From: CAWKPF01 sp963851415
GTDB taxonomy: Bacteria; Acidobacteriota; Thermoanaerobaculia; Multivoradales; Multivoraceae
NCBI GenBank assembly: GCA_963851415.1
Contig: CAWKPF010000002.1
Span: 558,001 to 622,000, forward strand
Direction: 5' to 3'
Length of the DNA stretch: 64,000 nt
This document shows, piece after piece, positions 26,379 to 35,034 of this stretch. Made by a program: the position numbers and the translations under genes. Position 1 is the first letter of the stretch. Every line of letters begins with the position of its first letter. Under the pieces are notes generated by a model, which did no database searches, was not told the DNA's origin, and worked only from the letters and a program-made list of their open reading frames with translations.

Positions 26379-27224
26379 ATGAAGGAGACCCTGGACGCGG
26401 CCTCGAGTCGCCTGACCCTGCACTTCGACGATGCGCCAGCGCTGCGAGCCTACGTCGACAAATCGCGTGACTTCGGGCTCTCGGTGAAGCTCATCGAGCG
26501 TCTCGAGGAGAAAGTCGAGTTCACGGTGGTACTGACCGATCCCGGCCGCGAGATCGAGGTGCCCACTCGCATTCGCCAGATCTACCGTAGCGGGGTCGAT
26601 CGGTGGGGCACCATTTTCGAGGTGCTCGACTGGAGTCCGGTCGACGAGGCGCTCACGCAGACCCCGGGGAAGAGCACCGGGCTCGTCTCCCCTTCGGGCG
26701 CTATACCGATCGTCGAACCGGAGCGCGGAGCTCCCCCAGAGAATGCTCCCCCAGAGAAGGCAGGGTCCGATCCGAAGCACCCCGAGAGGGCGCCGGGGGA
26801 GATCCGCGGTACCGCCCCGGTATTCGCGATTCGGCAGATGAACCCGAACCAGCGGATGCGCCTCGCGAGTACCGCCAACCGCAACGAGCGCCAGGTCCTG
26901 TTGCGCGACGGGTCGCCCCAGGTGCTGATGAACCTGCTGAACAACCCGCAAATCGAGAACCGCGAGATCATCGAGCTGATCAAGAATCCCCAGTGTTCCG
27001 CCGGCATCCTCAAGCGAATCGCCCAGGACCGCCGCTACACCTCCAACTACGAGGTCCAGGCGGCTCTGGTCAGGAATCCGAAGACTCCGACCCCGGTTGC
27101 AGTGCGCCTGGTGGAGTACCTGCGCCTCAACGACCTGCGCGACATGTCGAAGAGTCAGGCGCTGCGCGACGATGTGCGCCAGGCCGCTCTGCGGGTCTAT
27201 CTGAGGCGGTCCTCCAAGCGGTAG
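26379..27224 (+). CDS. PilZ-like protein with C-terminal helical-repeat domain
   Basis: 281 residues from the ATG at 26379. Residues about 8-90 (LTLHFDDAPALRAYV to GTIFEVLDWSPVDE) resemble the PilZ-type fold seen in type IV pilus and c-di-GMP-related proteins, but no RxxxR/DxSxxG binding motif is visible, so c-di-GMP binding is doubtful. A proline/glutamate linker follows, with a duplicated 15-bp unit (26730-26758). Residues about 155-270 form helical repeats (PQVLMNLLNNPQIENREIIE, ILKRIAQDRRYTSNYEVQAA) like leucine-rich-repeat-variant or HEAT repeats. The combination suggests a scaffold protein. Function is not assignable; the PilZ link is tentative. Confidence 0.7.
   Translation: MKETLDAASSRLTLHFDDAPALRAYVDKSRDFGLSVKLIERLEEKVEFTVVLTDPGREIEVPTRIRQIYRSGVDRWGTIFEVLDWSPVDEALTQTPGKSTGLVSPSGAIPIVEPERGAPPENAPPEKAGSDPKHPERAPGEIRGTAPVFAIRQMNPNQRMRLASTANRNERQVLLRDGSPQVLMNLLNNPQIENREIIELIKNPQCSAGILKRIAQDRRYTSNYEVQAALVRNPKTPTPVAVRLVEYLRLNDLRDMSKSQALRDDVRQAALRVYLRRSSKR
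26730..26758 (+). repeat. 15-bp unit repeated twice in linker
   Basis: GCTCCCCCAGAGAA occurs twice, separated by one base, within the PilZ-like gene. In protein this duplicates ENAPPE in the flexible linker and keeps frame. Confidence 0.8.
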
Positions 27225-27242
27225 CAGCACACCAGGCCGACC

Positions 27243-27297
27243 CTGCTCGAGAGACGCTGCTCGAGAGACGCTGCTCGAGACACCCTGTTCGAAGACC
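27243..27297. repeat. Tandem 14-bp repeat, about four units
   Basis: CTGCTCGAGAGACG occurs twice exactly, then CTGCTCGAGACACC, then a decayed CTGTTCGAAGACC. It lies in the 89-base gap between the PilZ-like gene and the amidase gene, just upstream of the amidase ribosome site, so unit number could change the leader length. Confidence 0.85.
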
Positions 27298-27313
27298 ATG
27301 ATCGAGGAACACC

Positions 27314-29143
27314 ATGTCCAGTGACGATCCGAGCTCTCGACCTGATTCGAGCGTTTCTGATTCCAGCACGCCCGGCGCCCACGAGCCCGACCCCAGGGAG
27401 CTGGACCGCAGGGCTCTGATCGCCACCGCCGCCACTCTCGGGCTGGCCGACACCCTCCTGCCCGGAGTCCTCTGGGCGCGCATGCAACAGGAAACGGGCG
27501 AGCCCGCCGTCACGACGGCGATGATCGCCGAAGCCGAGCGCATCGCTGGACTCGAGCTGACCGCGGAAGAGCGCGAGATGATGCGCCGAGGGGTGGCACG
27601 CAATCGCGAGTCCTTCGAGCAGCTACGCCGTCTCGCACTGCGGAACGACATCCCTCCCTGCCTGCTCTTCGAGCCCGCGATGCCGGGCGTCGCCACCGCG
27701 CGGGTCGGTCGCACCGAGAGCGAACCACCGCCGATCCGGCTCTCACACACGAACGATCGATCTCGCCCTGCCAGCGACGAGGAGCTGGCCTTCCTGCCGG
27801 TCAGCCGACTGGCCTCGCTGTTGCGCCGGCGCGAGATCAGTTCGACCGAGTTGACCGCGATCTACCTCGAGCGCCTGAAGCGCTACGACACGCGGCTGCG
27901 CTTCCTGGTCACCGACACGGAAGAGCTCGCTCTGCGTCAGGCCGCCCGCGCCGACCGCGAGATCGCCGCCGGCGACTACCGGGGCCCTCTGCACGGCGTG
28001 CCCTGGGGAGCGAAAGACCTCTTCGCCACGCGCGGTTACGGCACCACCTGGGGAGCCGAGCCCTATCGACACCAGGTGATCGACCGCGACGCCACCGTGG
28101 TGCAACGGCTCGAGGAGGCAGGGGCCGTTCTGATCGCCAAGCTCACGCTCGGCGCCCTCGCCATGGGCGACTACTGGTTCGGCGGGCAAACCCGTTCGCC
28201 ATGGAACAACGAGCACGGATCGAGCGGATCTTCGGCAGGCCCGGGATCGGCCACCGCGGCCGGCTGCGTGGGTTTCGCTCTCGGCACCGAAACGCGGGGC
28301 AGCATCGTCTCCCCGTGCACGCGCAACGGTACGACCGGACTGCGCCCCACCTTCGGCCGTGTCGCCCGAACCGGGGCCATGGCACTCTCCTGGAGCATGG
28401 ACAAGGTGGGCCCGATGTGCCGCAGCGTCGAAGACTGCGCGCTGGTCTTCGCTGCCATCCACGGCGCCGACGGAGAAGACCCCTCGGCCCGAACGCTGCC
28501 GTTCGCCTGGAACCCCGACGGCCCGCTCGAGACGCTCCGGGTCGGCTACTACGCCAGCGCGTTCGAAGACGCCGGGAACGATCGGAACGAGGGCGAGGGC
28601 CGCGCCATCGACCGCGAGGTCCTGCGCGTACTGCGAGAAGACGTCGGGATCGAGCTCATCCCGATCGAGCTGCCCGACTTCCCGGTCGAGGCGATGGGTT
28701 TCATGCTCACCGCCGAAGCAGCGGCGGCCTTCGACGAGCTGACGCGCAGCGGTTTGGACGACCAACTCACCCGGCAGGGCCCCTTTGCCTGGCCCAACAG
28801 CTTTCGCACTGCCCGCATGGTGCCGGCCGTCGAGTACATCCAGGCCAGCCGAGCCCGCACCGCCTACCAGAGGTTGTTCTCAGAGGCGATCGAGGACGTC
28901 GACGTGTTCGTGGCGCCTTCCTACGCCGACGGACTGCTCGCCGGAACGAATCTGACCGGTCACCCCTGTGTGGTCGTCCCCTGCGGTTTCGCTCACGACG
29001 GCATGCCTCGCAGCATCTCGTTCATCGGCGACCTGTACGCCGACGCCGACGCGCTCCGAGTGGCGCACGCCTTCCAGAGTGCGACGAGTCACCATCTCGA
29101 ACGGCCCGATCTGGACTCCCTCCCGGAGGTCCCCGGGCCCTGA
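27314..29143 (+). CDS. Exported amidase-signature family hydrolase
   Basis: 609 residues from the ATG at 27314 (GAGGAAC upstream). Near residue 35 a twin-arginine-like signal ELDRRALIATAATLGLA suggests Tat export. The amidase signature domain spans about 165-590. Catalytic Lys lies in PWGAKDLFA, the cis-Ser region in SGSSAGPGSATAAG, and the nucleophilic Ser in ETRGSIVSP, so the Ser-cisSer-Lys triad is complete. Family members hydrolyse amides (GatA, fatty-acid or aryl-acyl amidases). Export argues against a GatA role in tRNA-Gln formation, and no gatB/C is nearby. The extra N-terminal region of about 100 residues is helical and unassigned. Confidence 0.9.
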   Translation: MSSDDPSSRPDSSVSDSSTPGAHEPDPRELDRRALIATAATLGLADTLLPGVLWARMQQETGEPAVTTAMIAEAERIAGLELTAEEREMMRRGVARNRESFEQLRRLALRNDIPPCLLFEPAMPGVATARVGRTESEPPPIRLSHTNDRSRPASDEELAFLPVSRLASLLRRREISSTELTAIYLERLKRYDTRLRFLVTDTEELALRQAARADREIAAGDYRGPLHGVPWGAKDLFATRGYGTTWGAEPYRHQVIDRDATVVQRLEEAGAVLIAKLTLGALAMGDYWFGGQTRSPWNNEHGSSGSSAGPGSATAAGCVGFALGTETRGSIVSPCTRNGTTGLRPTFGRVARTGAMALSWSMDKVGPMCRSVEDCALVFAAIHGADGEDPSARTLPFAWNPDGPLETLRVGYYASAFEDAGNDRNEGEGRAIDREVLRVLREDVGIELIPIELPDFPVEAMGFMLTAEAAAAFDELTRSGLDDQLTRQGPFAWPNSFRTARMVPAVEYIQASRARTAYQRLFSEAIEDVDVFVAPSYADGLLAGTNLTGHPCVVVPCGFAHDGMPRSISFIGDLYADADALRVAHAFQSATSHHLERPDLDSLPEVPGP

Positions 29144-29275
29144 GCGACCGGTGCCCGGAGGCGGCCTCGAGTGGCTGCGGGATGGGTCTCTTGACGAGAG
29201 GCGTAAAGAGAGCGTAAACTAGGCGAACCACTGACACGGCCCTTCCGGGGCGCCGCTTCTTCAAGGAGATTCGCC

Positions 29276-29746
29276 ATGCTTGCCAACGCGTTCAGGACCT
29301 CCGCCATGGCTTCCGAGATGGCTCCCGAGATGGCTCCCGAGCCGGGCTCCACAGCGCTCGGGTCCTCTTCCGCCAGCATGCTCTTCGGTTCGGGGGCCAC
29401 AGAATCCCACCGTTCGAGCGGTAGGACCCCCTCACGCCCCGAGGCGGAGCTCGACCGGCTTCTCGGGCTCTCGCTGGACGATTTCGCCCAGGCTGGAATG
29501 GTGGTCGCGGTGTACTCCGCCCTGTTCGGCGAGACCGTGCTCCTGGTCAGCGACAACGCGACCACTCCCCCATCGAAGGACACGGTCGTCTATCGGGTCA
29601 GCGAGCTACGGCGAATTCTCGCCGACGGCGTCGAGGAACTTCACCGACTTCACGCCCTGAAGCGTACCCTGATGCTGGCCGGCACACCCTCCACGATCGA
29701 AGGCATGACGACCCGGGAGCCCCGGAGGATCGAGGCAAACGCCTGA
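29276..29746 (+). CDS. Hypothetical protein with Ala/Ser/Pro-rich N-terminus
   Basis: 156 residues; AAGGAGAT seven bases before the ATG makes the start secure. The first 65 residues are low-complexity (Ala, Met, Ser, Pro) with a 12-bp in-frame tandem duplication giving EMAPEMAPE. The conserved-looking part (RLLGLSLDDFAQAGMVVAVY, ETVLLVSDN, VVYRVSELRRILADG) is an alpha/beta segment of about 80 residues ending in a helix. I recognise no family. It sits between amidase and methionine aminopeptidase genes, all on the plus strand. A second 12-bp tandem duplication covers its stop codon. Confidence 0.75.
   Translation: MLANAFRTSAMASEMAPEMAPEPGSTALGSSSASMLFGSGATESHRSSGRTPSRPEAELDRLLGLSLDDFAQAGMVVAVYSALFGETVLLVSDNATTPPSKDTVVYRVSELRRILADGVEELHRLHALKRTLMLAGTPSTIEGMTTREPRRIEANA
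29315..29338 (+). repeat. 12-bp tandem duplication in coding sequence
   Basis: GAGATGGCTCCC occurs twice in tandem, giving EMAP twice in the hypothetical protein. Frame is preserved. Confidence 0.8.
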
Positions 29747-29763
29747 GCAAGCGCCTGAGCAAG
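29740..29763 (+). repeat. 12-bp tandem duplication covering a stop codon
   Basis: CGCCTGAGCAAG occurs twice in tandem. The TGA in the first unit is the stop of the hypothetical gene, so each unit carries a stop in the same frame. Confidence 0.8.
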
Positions 29764-29788
29764 CGCGGCCCTGATACGGTTCAGGGCC

Positions 29789-30535
29789 ATGACGATCGAA
29801 GACGAAGCCGAGCTCAAGGCACTGCGAGAAATCGGGAAGATCGTCGGGCGTTGCCTGCGCCTCATGGGGCAACACGTCCGCGCCGGCATCACCACCCTGG
29901 AGCTCGACCAGACGGGTGAGGGCTATCTCGAATCCCACGGCGCCACCTCGGCACCGCGCAAGTGCTACGACTTTCCGGGCGCGACCTGCATCTCTGTCAA
30001 TGAAGAGGTGGCTCACGGGATCCCGGGAGATCGGATCCTCGAGACGGGAGACGTCGTCCACGTCGACGTCTCGGCCGAGAAAGGTGGGTTCTACGCAGAC
30101 GCCGGCGTGACGCACGTGGTCGGCGGCGCCAGCGAGGAGGCCGAGCGTCTCTGCCTGGCCACACGAAAGGCGCTGCAGGCCGCGATGAAGGCTGCCCGAG
30201 CCGGAGCGCAGGTGCGCTCGATTGGACAAGCGGTCGAAGAAGTCGCTGCCAAGACCGGTTTCACGATCATCCGCAACCTGGGCTCACACGGCATCGGCCG
30301 GCAGCTGCACGAGGAGCCGGAATTCGTTCCTTCCTTCGATAATCCCCAGGAGCAGCGAGTCCTTGCGCAGGGAACGGTCATGACTCTCGAGCCCTTCCTG
30401 ACCACCGGCGACGCCATCGCCTCCCAGAGCAGTGACGGATGGACGCTGTGCAATCGCATGGGGAGCATCACGGCCCAGTACGAGCACACCATCGTCGTCA
30501 CTCGCAACCGCCCCCTCGTGCTTACGGCCGTGTGA
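29789..30535 (+). CDS. map: Methionine aminopeptidase, type I
   Basis: 248 residues. Removes the initiator methionine from nascent proteins in the cytoplasm. The five metal ligands of the pita-bread fold are visible: Asp in VVHVDVSAEKGGFYAD (two), His in LGSHGIGRQLHE, Glu in MTLEPFL and Glu in QYEHTIVVT. SVNEEVAHGIPG is the conserved substrate-pocket segment. It lacks an N-terminal SH3-binding zinc extension, so it is the minimal bacterial form. A CAGGG stretch precedes the ATG. The usual adk/secY neighbours are absent, so this may be a second or relocated copy. Confidence 0.95.
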   Translation: MTIEDEAELKALREIGKIVGRCLRLMGQHVRAGITTLELDQTGEGYLESHGATSAPRKCYDFPGATCISVNEEVAHGIPGDRILETGDVVHVDVSAEKGGFYADAGVTHVVGGASEEAERLCLATRKALQAAMKAARAGAQVRSIGQAVEEVAAKTGFTIIRNLGSHGIGRQLHEEPEFVPSFDNPQEQRVLAQGTVMTLEPFLTTGDAIASQSSDGWTLCNRMGSITAQYEHTIVVTRNRPLVLTAV

Positions 30536-30566
30536 GACCCGAGAGGACCGTCGTCGGCCCGGGCGA

Positions 30567-32096
30567 TCAGAAGGTCGACAGGCCGCTCCACTCCTGGAAC
30601 CGATAGAGCCAGTGACGGACTCGAGAGCGATCCTCGAAGACCTCGAAGTCATCCGTGTACACCGAGTCACCGGCGTTGCTCCAGAGTCGCTCGAAGTAGT
30701 CCGTGATCTCACGCTCCAGTGCACTGCTGGGAGTCGCCACGATCTCGAGATTGGCTTCCAGGTTGTAGTCACCGATGTTGCGTCGGGTCAGGTTGGATGA
30801 ACCGAGCGAGACCGCCACTCCGTCCCAGGAGCGCACGATGGTCATCTTGGTGTGAAACTGCTCACCGTGCGTCCGGTACCAGCGCACCTCGATCCTGCCT
30901 CCGGAGCGCTCGACCAGCTCTCGCGCCACTGGACGGTTGGGAACGCCTCCCTTCTCCCGACCGAAGGCGTCTCGGTTGGCGTCGAGAATGAGCCGCACAC
31001 GAGAGCCGCGCTGCGCTGTCGCGATCAGCTCTTCGATCACGTCGCGATCGGAGAGGTAGAACATCGCCACATCGACCTGATGGTCTGGCGTCGCCGTGAC
31101 CAAGCGACCCACCAGAGCCTCCCGGACCGCCGCCTCGCTCACGACGCGAACTGCCACGGTGCCTTCGGGCTCACCCGAAGCCGTGGGTTCGGGCGACGGC
31201 TGCGGCAAAGCGAGGGCAGGGAGCTGACCCTGCCAGCCAGACCACCGGGCCACTGCGAGCTCGCTCGCCAACAGATCACCCGCCGGAGCCCCGCTCACTT
31301 CGAATGCCACATTCGAGTGACGGCTACTGGCATCGTGAGGATTGGCAGAGGTGACCAGCGCAACGAGCTCTCCGTCTCCGTCGTCGACCACCAGCACCTT
31401 ACGGTGGTTGGCCTTGAAGTTGATCAGCTCGAGATAGGTACGCAAGGTGACCTTCTGCGTGGGATCGAACGGGCTGCCGAGCCAGCCCCCCGTTTCCGAG
31501 TTCCCGAGCCAGCGACAGCAGAGTCGCCACAGAGACGACCAGACCGGATTGGAGTCACGCAGCCGATCGAGGTCGCTGATCACCACCTCGACACCCGCGG
31601 CCGCCAGCTCGTCGAGTGGAGGCGACGGTGCACCACCGTAGTGGCGATTGATCGGATCGGTGATGAACAGCACGGCGAGCTCCGGTCGCTCTCTCTTGCG
31701 CGCTACGAGCCGCTCGGTCAATGCATGGCTGAGCGCCTGATAGCCATCCCCGGCGACACCGGCGAAGTCGTTGAACAGGAACATATCGATCACGACGAAC
31801 TGCTGGGCACCGTCGATCAGGGCGAAAACGCGATCGAAGATCTCCTGCTCCAGGACCACCGATCCGCCTCGCTCGAAGGTGAGATCATGGAGAAAGCGAA
31901 CCTGACTCTCGACCAGCTCGTGCGGCGTCCCAGCGACATGAACTCCTTCTGGAAGCGCCTTGCGTTGGTGGTACACGAACATACCGACGTACGCGACCGC
32001 GAAGATCAGCAACAGCCGACGAACGTTCCGTCGGGCCTTGCGCAACCAGCGGCGGGGACGCGACACCGGGTCTTCCAGTGGCACCTCCGGCCCCAT
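30567..32096 (-). CDS. Phospholipase D/cardiolipin synthase-like membrane protein
   Basis: 509 residues from the ATG at 32096; a GTG at 32126 (GGAG just upstream, overlapping the GFA stop) would add ten residues and is a fair alternative. One N-terminal helix (RRLLLIFAVAYVGMFVYHQR) anchors it. Two PLD half-sites follow: first KANHRKVLVVDDGDGE near residue 225-240, second QFHTKMTIVRSWDGV near 440, each an HxK(x4)D-type motif, with SSNLTRRN after the second. The enzyme should transfer or hydrolyse phosphatidyl groups. Cardiolipin synthesis is the likeliest role, but substrate is inferred. It is downstream of the GFA gene and probably co-transcribed. Confidence 0.85.
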   Translation of the reverse strand: MGPEVPLEDPVSRPRRWLRKARRNVRRLLLIFAVAYVGMFVYHQRKALPEGVHVAGTPHELVESQVRFLHDLTFERGGSVVLEQEIFDRVFALIDGAQQFVVIDMFLFNDFAGVAGDGYQALSHALTERLVARKRERPELAVLFITDPINRHYGGAPSPPLDELAAAGVEVVISDLDRLRDSNPVWSSLWRLCCRWLGNSETGGWLGSPFDPTQKVTLRTYLELINFKANHRKVLVVDDGDGELVALVTSANPHDASSRHSNVAFEVSGAPAGDLLASELAVARWSGWQGQLPALALPQPSPEPTASGEPEGTVAVRVVSEAAVREALVGRLVTATPDHQVDVAMFYLSDRDVIEELIATAQRGSRVRLILDANRDAFGREKGGVPNRPVARELVERSGGRIEVRWYRTHGEQFHTKMTIVRSWDGVAVSLGSSNLTRRNIGDYNLEANLEIVATPSSALEREITDYFERLWSNAGDSVYTDDFEVFEDRSRVRHWLYRFQEWSGLSTF

Positions 32097-32118
32097 CGCT
32101 CTGGCGACGTCCCTGTAG

Positions 32119-32550
32119 CTAGTCACGGCGCTCCAGAGCGTCTTCGAAGGGGAACCACGGCGCGTGACTTTCGAAAAAGACGTGGCCAGAGGGCTCCCGA
32201 TCGATCGCCTGCTCGAAGGCCGTGCGCACGATGTGGATCTCGCCCGGCCATCGGTCCGAGGAGAAGAAGAGAGTACTGCCGCAGTCGGCACAGAACCCGC
32301 GCCGGGAGTCCTCCGAGGACTCGTACCAGCGGACCGGGTTGTCTCCAGTCAACGAGAAGCTGCCACAGTCGACGCCCACCCAGGTGACCAGCGGGGCGCC
32401 GTGCGCACGCTGACACAGCGTGCAGTGACAGTGAGCCGACCACAGGGTCGGAAGCTCCACCACGAAGCGAACGCCGCCGCACAGGCAGCGCCCCGTGACG
32501 ACGGATTGCTCCTTCTGGGACGGGGTCTGTGCAGGCATCGATTCGGACAC
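32119..32550 (-). CDS. GFA/CENP-V-fold zinc protein
   Basis: 143 residues from the GTG at 32550, chosen because GGAGA lies six bases upstream; the ATG at 32538 is the alternative. Zinc ligands of the GFA fold are complete: GRCLCGGVRF, SAHCHCTLCQRAHG and FCADCGSTLF. The family is named after glutathione-dependent formaldehyde-activating enzyme, but most members have no proven substrate and small-molecule or thiol adduct handling is only assumed. It overlaps or abuts the PLD-like gene downstream. The region between it and the MaoC gene (divergent) should hold both promoters. Confidence 0.85.
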   Translation of the reverse strand: MSESMPAQTPSQKEQSVVTGRCLCGGVRFVVELPTLWSAHCHCTLCQRAHGAPLVTWVGVDCGSFSLTGDNPVRWYESSEDSRRGFCADCGSTLFFSSDRWPGEIHIVRTAFEQAIDREPSGHVFFESHAPWFPFEDALERRD

Positions 32551-32716
32551 TCTGTTTCTCCGATCGGGGGAGAGGCTAGCACCGACGACACCGAAGCGTT
32601 CCAGAGAACGTCTCGGCAGGTCAATCTCGAGCTGCCGCCGAGCCGGTCTGAAGGAGGTGAAACCCACATAGACTCTGGGCCCTGCCTCGAGCTCGAACCG
32701 CTGCCCAGGAGAGCCC

Positions 32717-33199
32717 ATGTCCCCCGATCTCGACCCGGCCGCCCATCGACTGGTACCCCCACGATTCTTCGAAGACCTCGTGGTCGGGGAGCGCTACCAC
32801 CTTCCCTCACGCACGGTCACCGATGCACACTTTTCGGCCTTCCAGGCGGTCAGCGGCGACAACCACCCGATCCACTACGACGTCGAGTACTGCAAAGCGC
32901 AAGGTCATCCCGGACTGCTGGCGCACGGCTTCCAGGTACTCGCCGCTACGGCTGCCGGAGCCGGACTCTTTCCGCACGAAGTCGGCGCCGCACTCGTGGG
33001 GCTCGTGTCGCAGTCGAGCCGGTTCCTCAAGCCGGTCTATGCCGGCGACACGCTGTACGTCACCCTCACCATTGCGGAGTTGATTCCACAGCGCACGACT
33101 GGCGTGGTCGTGTTGGCATCTGCCGTCTCGAATCAACGATCCGAGACAGTGCTCGAGGGTGAGCACCGATACGTGGTCAAGATGCAGGGCCGAAGGTAG
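32717..33199 (+). CDS. MaoC-like hot-dog dehydratase
   Basis: 160 residues. The hydratase-2 motif SGDNHPIHYDVEYC gives the catalytic Asp and His, followed by LAHGFQVLAATAAGAG. The fold is the single hot-dog form of (R)-specific enoyl-CoA hydratases, which add water to 2-enoyl-CoA for polyhydroxyalkanoate or specialised acyl metabolism. Exact substrate is unknown and there are no acyl-CoA genes next to it. Its 3' end overlaps the convergent DUF2911 gene by 23 bases. Confidence 0.88.
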   Translation: MSPDLDPAAHRLVPPRFFEDLVVGERYHLPSRTVTDAHFSAFQAVSGDNHPIHYDVEYCKAQGHPGLLAHGFQVLAATAAGAGLFPHEVGAALVGLVSQSSRFLKPVYAGDTLYVTLTIAELIPQRTTGVVVLASAVSNQRSETVLEGEHRYVVKMQGRR

Positions 33200-34139
33200 C
33201 CGTCCATTGGGCATCGCCCCAACGAATCCGGATCAGACCACCTTCCCCCGCCCCCTCTAGACTCACCGTCAAGACCTCGGCGGAATCGGACTGTCTGGAC
33301 ATCTCGAGCGGTACCTCGGCAACGTCCGCCCGGGCGTCGTGCTGGGTGCCCCACACATCGGGGTTCTCGTTGAACACGAGGAACCACTGCCCGTTCTCAT
33401 GGCGGAGCCAGAGTGAGTAGACGCCGGGATAGTCGGGGCCATGATTGTGCGCTTTGACCAACTGGCTGCCGAACGTGAGATCGATCGGGGTCCAGAACTT
33501 GCTCGGCCGGCCCGTGGCAAAGGCGATCACCTCACCCTCGACGGGCTCGCGCACGCCGGCGAAGGCGTCGTCGTCGACTGAAATCATGTCGAAGCGCAGC
33601 ACCACTTCCGCGTCGTCGATCGTCAACTTCACCGTCTCGTTGTCCCCAGCCCGACGACCCGCGACACCGGCAGCTTCGGCCGCGGCCTTGTCGAGCCCAG
33701 TGAAGGCCAGGCTGAACAGCCCGCTCTCGTCGGCCATCTTCCCCATCAACCCCTCGTCAGTCCGGGCAACATCCATCACCATGTCGAACAGCTGCTCGCC
33801 GAAGGTCACGTCGTAGCGCAAGGCCAATCCCTCGGCAGTCTTCGCGATGTCGTCGACGGTCGTCGTGCCCAGGCCAGGCATCTCGATCGTCGCACGCGCG
33901 AACCCCTCGACCTCCATGACCGAGAACGAGAGGGCCTGCTCGCCCTGGTCGGACTCGACCGTGAGAACCCACTCGCCGAGAAACTCCTCGGCCTGGGACG
34001 CTGCCAGACGTGGGGCGTTCAACCGCTCAGCTGGCTCTTGGGCGGACACACTCACAGCCAGGAGGAGACACCCGAGACCCATCGCCGTACCGAAGGCCTT
34101 CGCCTTCCAGCTCGAATTCCCGGTCCTGTTTCGCTTCAT
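33177..34139 (-). CDS. Exported DUF2911-like protein
   Basis: 320 residues from the ATG at 34139, with GGAGGT seven bases upstream deciding against the earlier in-frame starts. The signal peptide is TAMGLGCLLLAVSVSAQ. The N-terminal part (EEFLGEWVLTVES to GLFSLAFTGLD) is a lipocalin-like beta segment. The C-terminal half carries the DUF2911 pattern: FWTPIDLTFGSQLVKAHNHG, YPGVYSLWLRHENGQWFLVF, DVWGTQHDARADVAEVPLEM. DUF2911 proteins are periplasmic and of unknown function. The fusion of both parts is common-looking but not assignable. Confidence 0.78.
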   Translation of the reverse strand: MKRNRTGNSSWKAKAFGTAMGLGCLLLAVSVSAQEPAERLNAPRLAASQAEEFLGEWVLTVESDQGEQALSFSVMEVEGFARATIEMPGLGTTTVDDIAKTAEGLALRYDVTFGEQLFDMVMDVARTDEGLMGKMADESGLFSLAFTGLDKAAAEAAGVAGRRAGDNETVKLTIDDAEVVLRFDMISVDDDAFAGVREPVEGEVIAFATGRPSKFWTPIDLTFGSQLVKAHNHGPDYPGVYSLWLRHENGQWFLVFNENPDVWGTQHDARADVAEVPLEMSRQSDSAEVLTVSLEGAGEGGLIRIRWGDAQWTATFGPAS

Positions 34140-34288
34140 CACCGCCACCTCCGTCATTGGGAGAGTCGAAAAGTGGAGATCGGAGAAAGAGAAAGTTGGG
34201 GAAACGCTAGCATCGGGTACCGGGCCCCCGGAGTCAGGAGTTTCCACGATCGGACGCCGTCGCCGGCACGCCTGCTAGGGTTTCTCGC

Positions 34289-35026
34289 ATGATTCGACGC
34301 CGTTCTCGCCGACGCGCGCGCCGACGCAAGACGAGGAGCCGAAGGCGCAGGCTCCGCTTCGCGACGCTTCTGTTCGCATCGCTGCTCGCAGTCATCGTTG
34401 CGGTCGAGCTCCAGAGATGGCCCGACGTCGAGGACCTGGCAAGGCACGATCCCGAGACCACGGCTTTCATAGAGAACCATCGTCGAAACGGCGGCGTACC
34501 GGCCTGGGAATGGGTGCCCTACGAGCGAATCTCCCCACATCTCGGGCGAGCCGTTCTGGTGGCCGAAGACATCGATTTCTTCTCTCACGGCGGCTTTGCG
34601 ACGGACGAGATCCGAGCAGCACTGCGCCAGACGTTCGAGGAGGGAAGACGCCTCAGAGGAGCCTCGACCCTCAGCCAACAGCTCGCCAAGAACCTCTGGC
34701 TCTCCCCCTCCAGAAGCCCCCTACGGAAGCTCCGCGAGGCGATTCTCACGCTCCAGCTCGAGCGGCACCTGGAGAAGCGCCGCATTCTCGAGCTCTACCT
34801 GAACGTGGCGGAGTTCCACCCAGGCGTATTCGGCGCAGAGGCCGCCGCCCGACGCTTCTACGGCATTTCCGCCGCCTCGCTCAGCGAAGATCAGGCAGCG
34901 GCTCTCGCCGCCTCGCTCCCCCACTCCCGTTGGTATCCCGGTTCCGACAGCGAGGCCTACCGCAAGCACCGCGAACGCATCCGCAACCGCATGGACCGCG
35001 CCACCTGGATCGAAAGCCTGCTCTGA
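34289..35026 (+). CDS. mtgA: Monofunctional peptidoglycan glycosyltransferase
   Basis: 245 residues, the length of MtgA. A very basic N-terminus (RRRSRRRARRRKTRSRRRR) precedes one membrane helix (LLFASLLAVIVAVEL). The GT51 domain has the catalytic motifs: AEDIDFFSHGGF with the first catalytic Glu, RGASTLSQQLAKNLWLS, the REAILTLQLERHLEKRRILELYLN segment with the second Glu region, and FGAEAAARRFYG. It polymerises lipid II into glycan chains at the inner membrane and has no transpeptidase domain. A REP-like palindrome lies nine bases after the stop. Confidence 0.93.
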   Translation: MIRRRSRRRARRRKTRSRRRRLRFATLLFASLLAVIVAVELQRWPDVEDLARHDPETTAFIENHRRNGGVPAWEWVPYERISPHLGRAVLVAEDIDFFSHGGFATDEIRAALRQTFEEGRRLRGASTLSQQLAKNLWLSPSRSPLRKLREAILTLQLERHLEKRRILELYLNVAEFHPGVFGAEAAARRFYGISAASLSEDQAAALAASLPHSRWYPGSDSEAYRKHRERIRNRMDRATWIESLL

Positions 35027-35034
35027 AGAGACGG

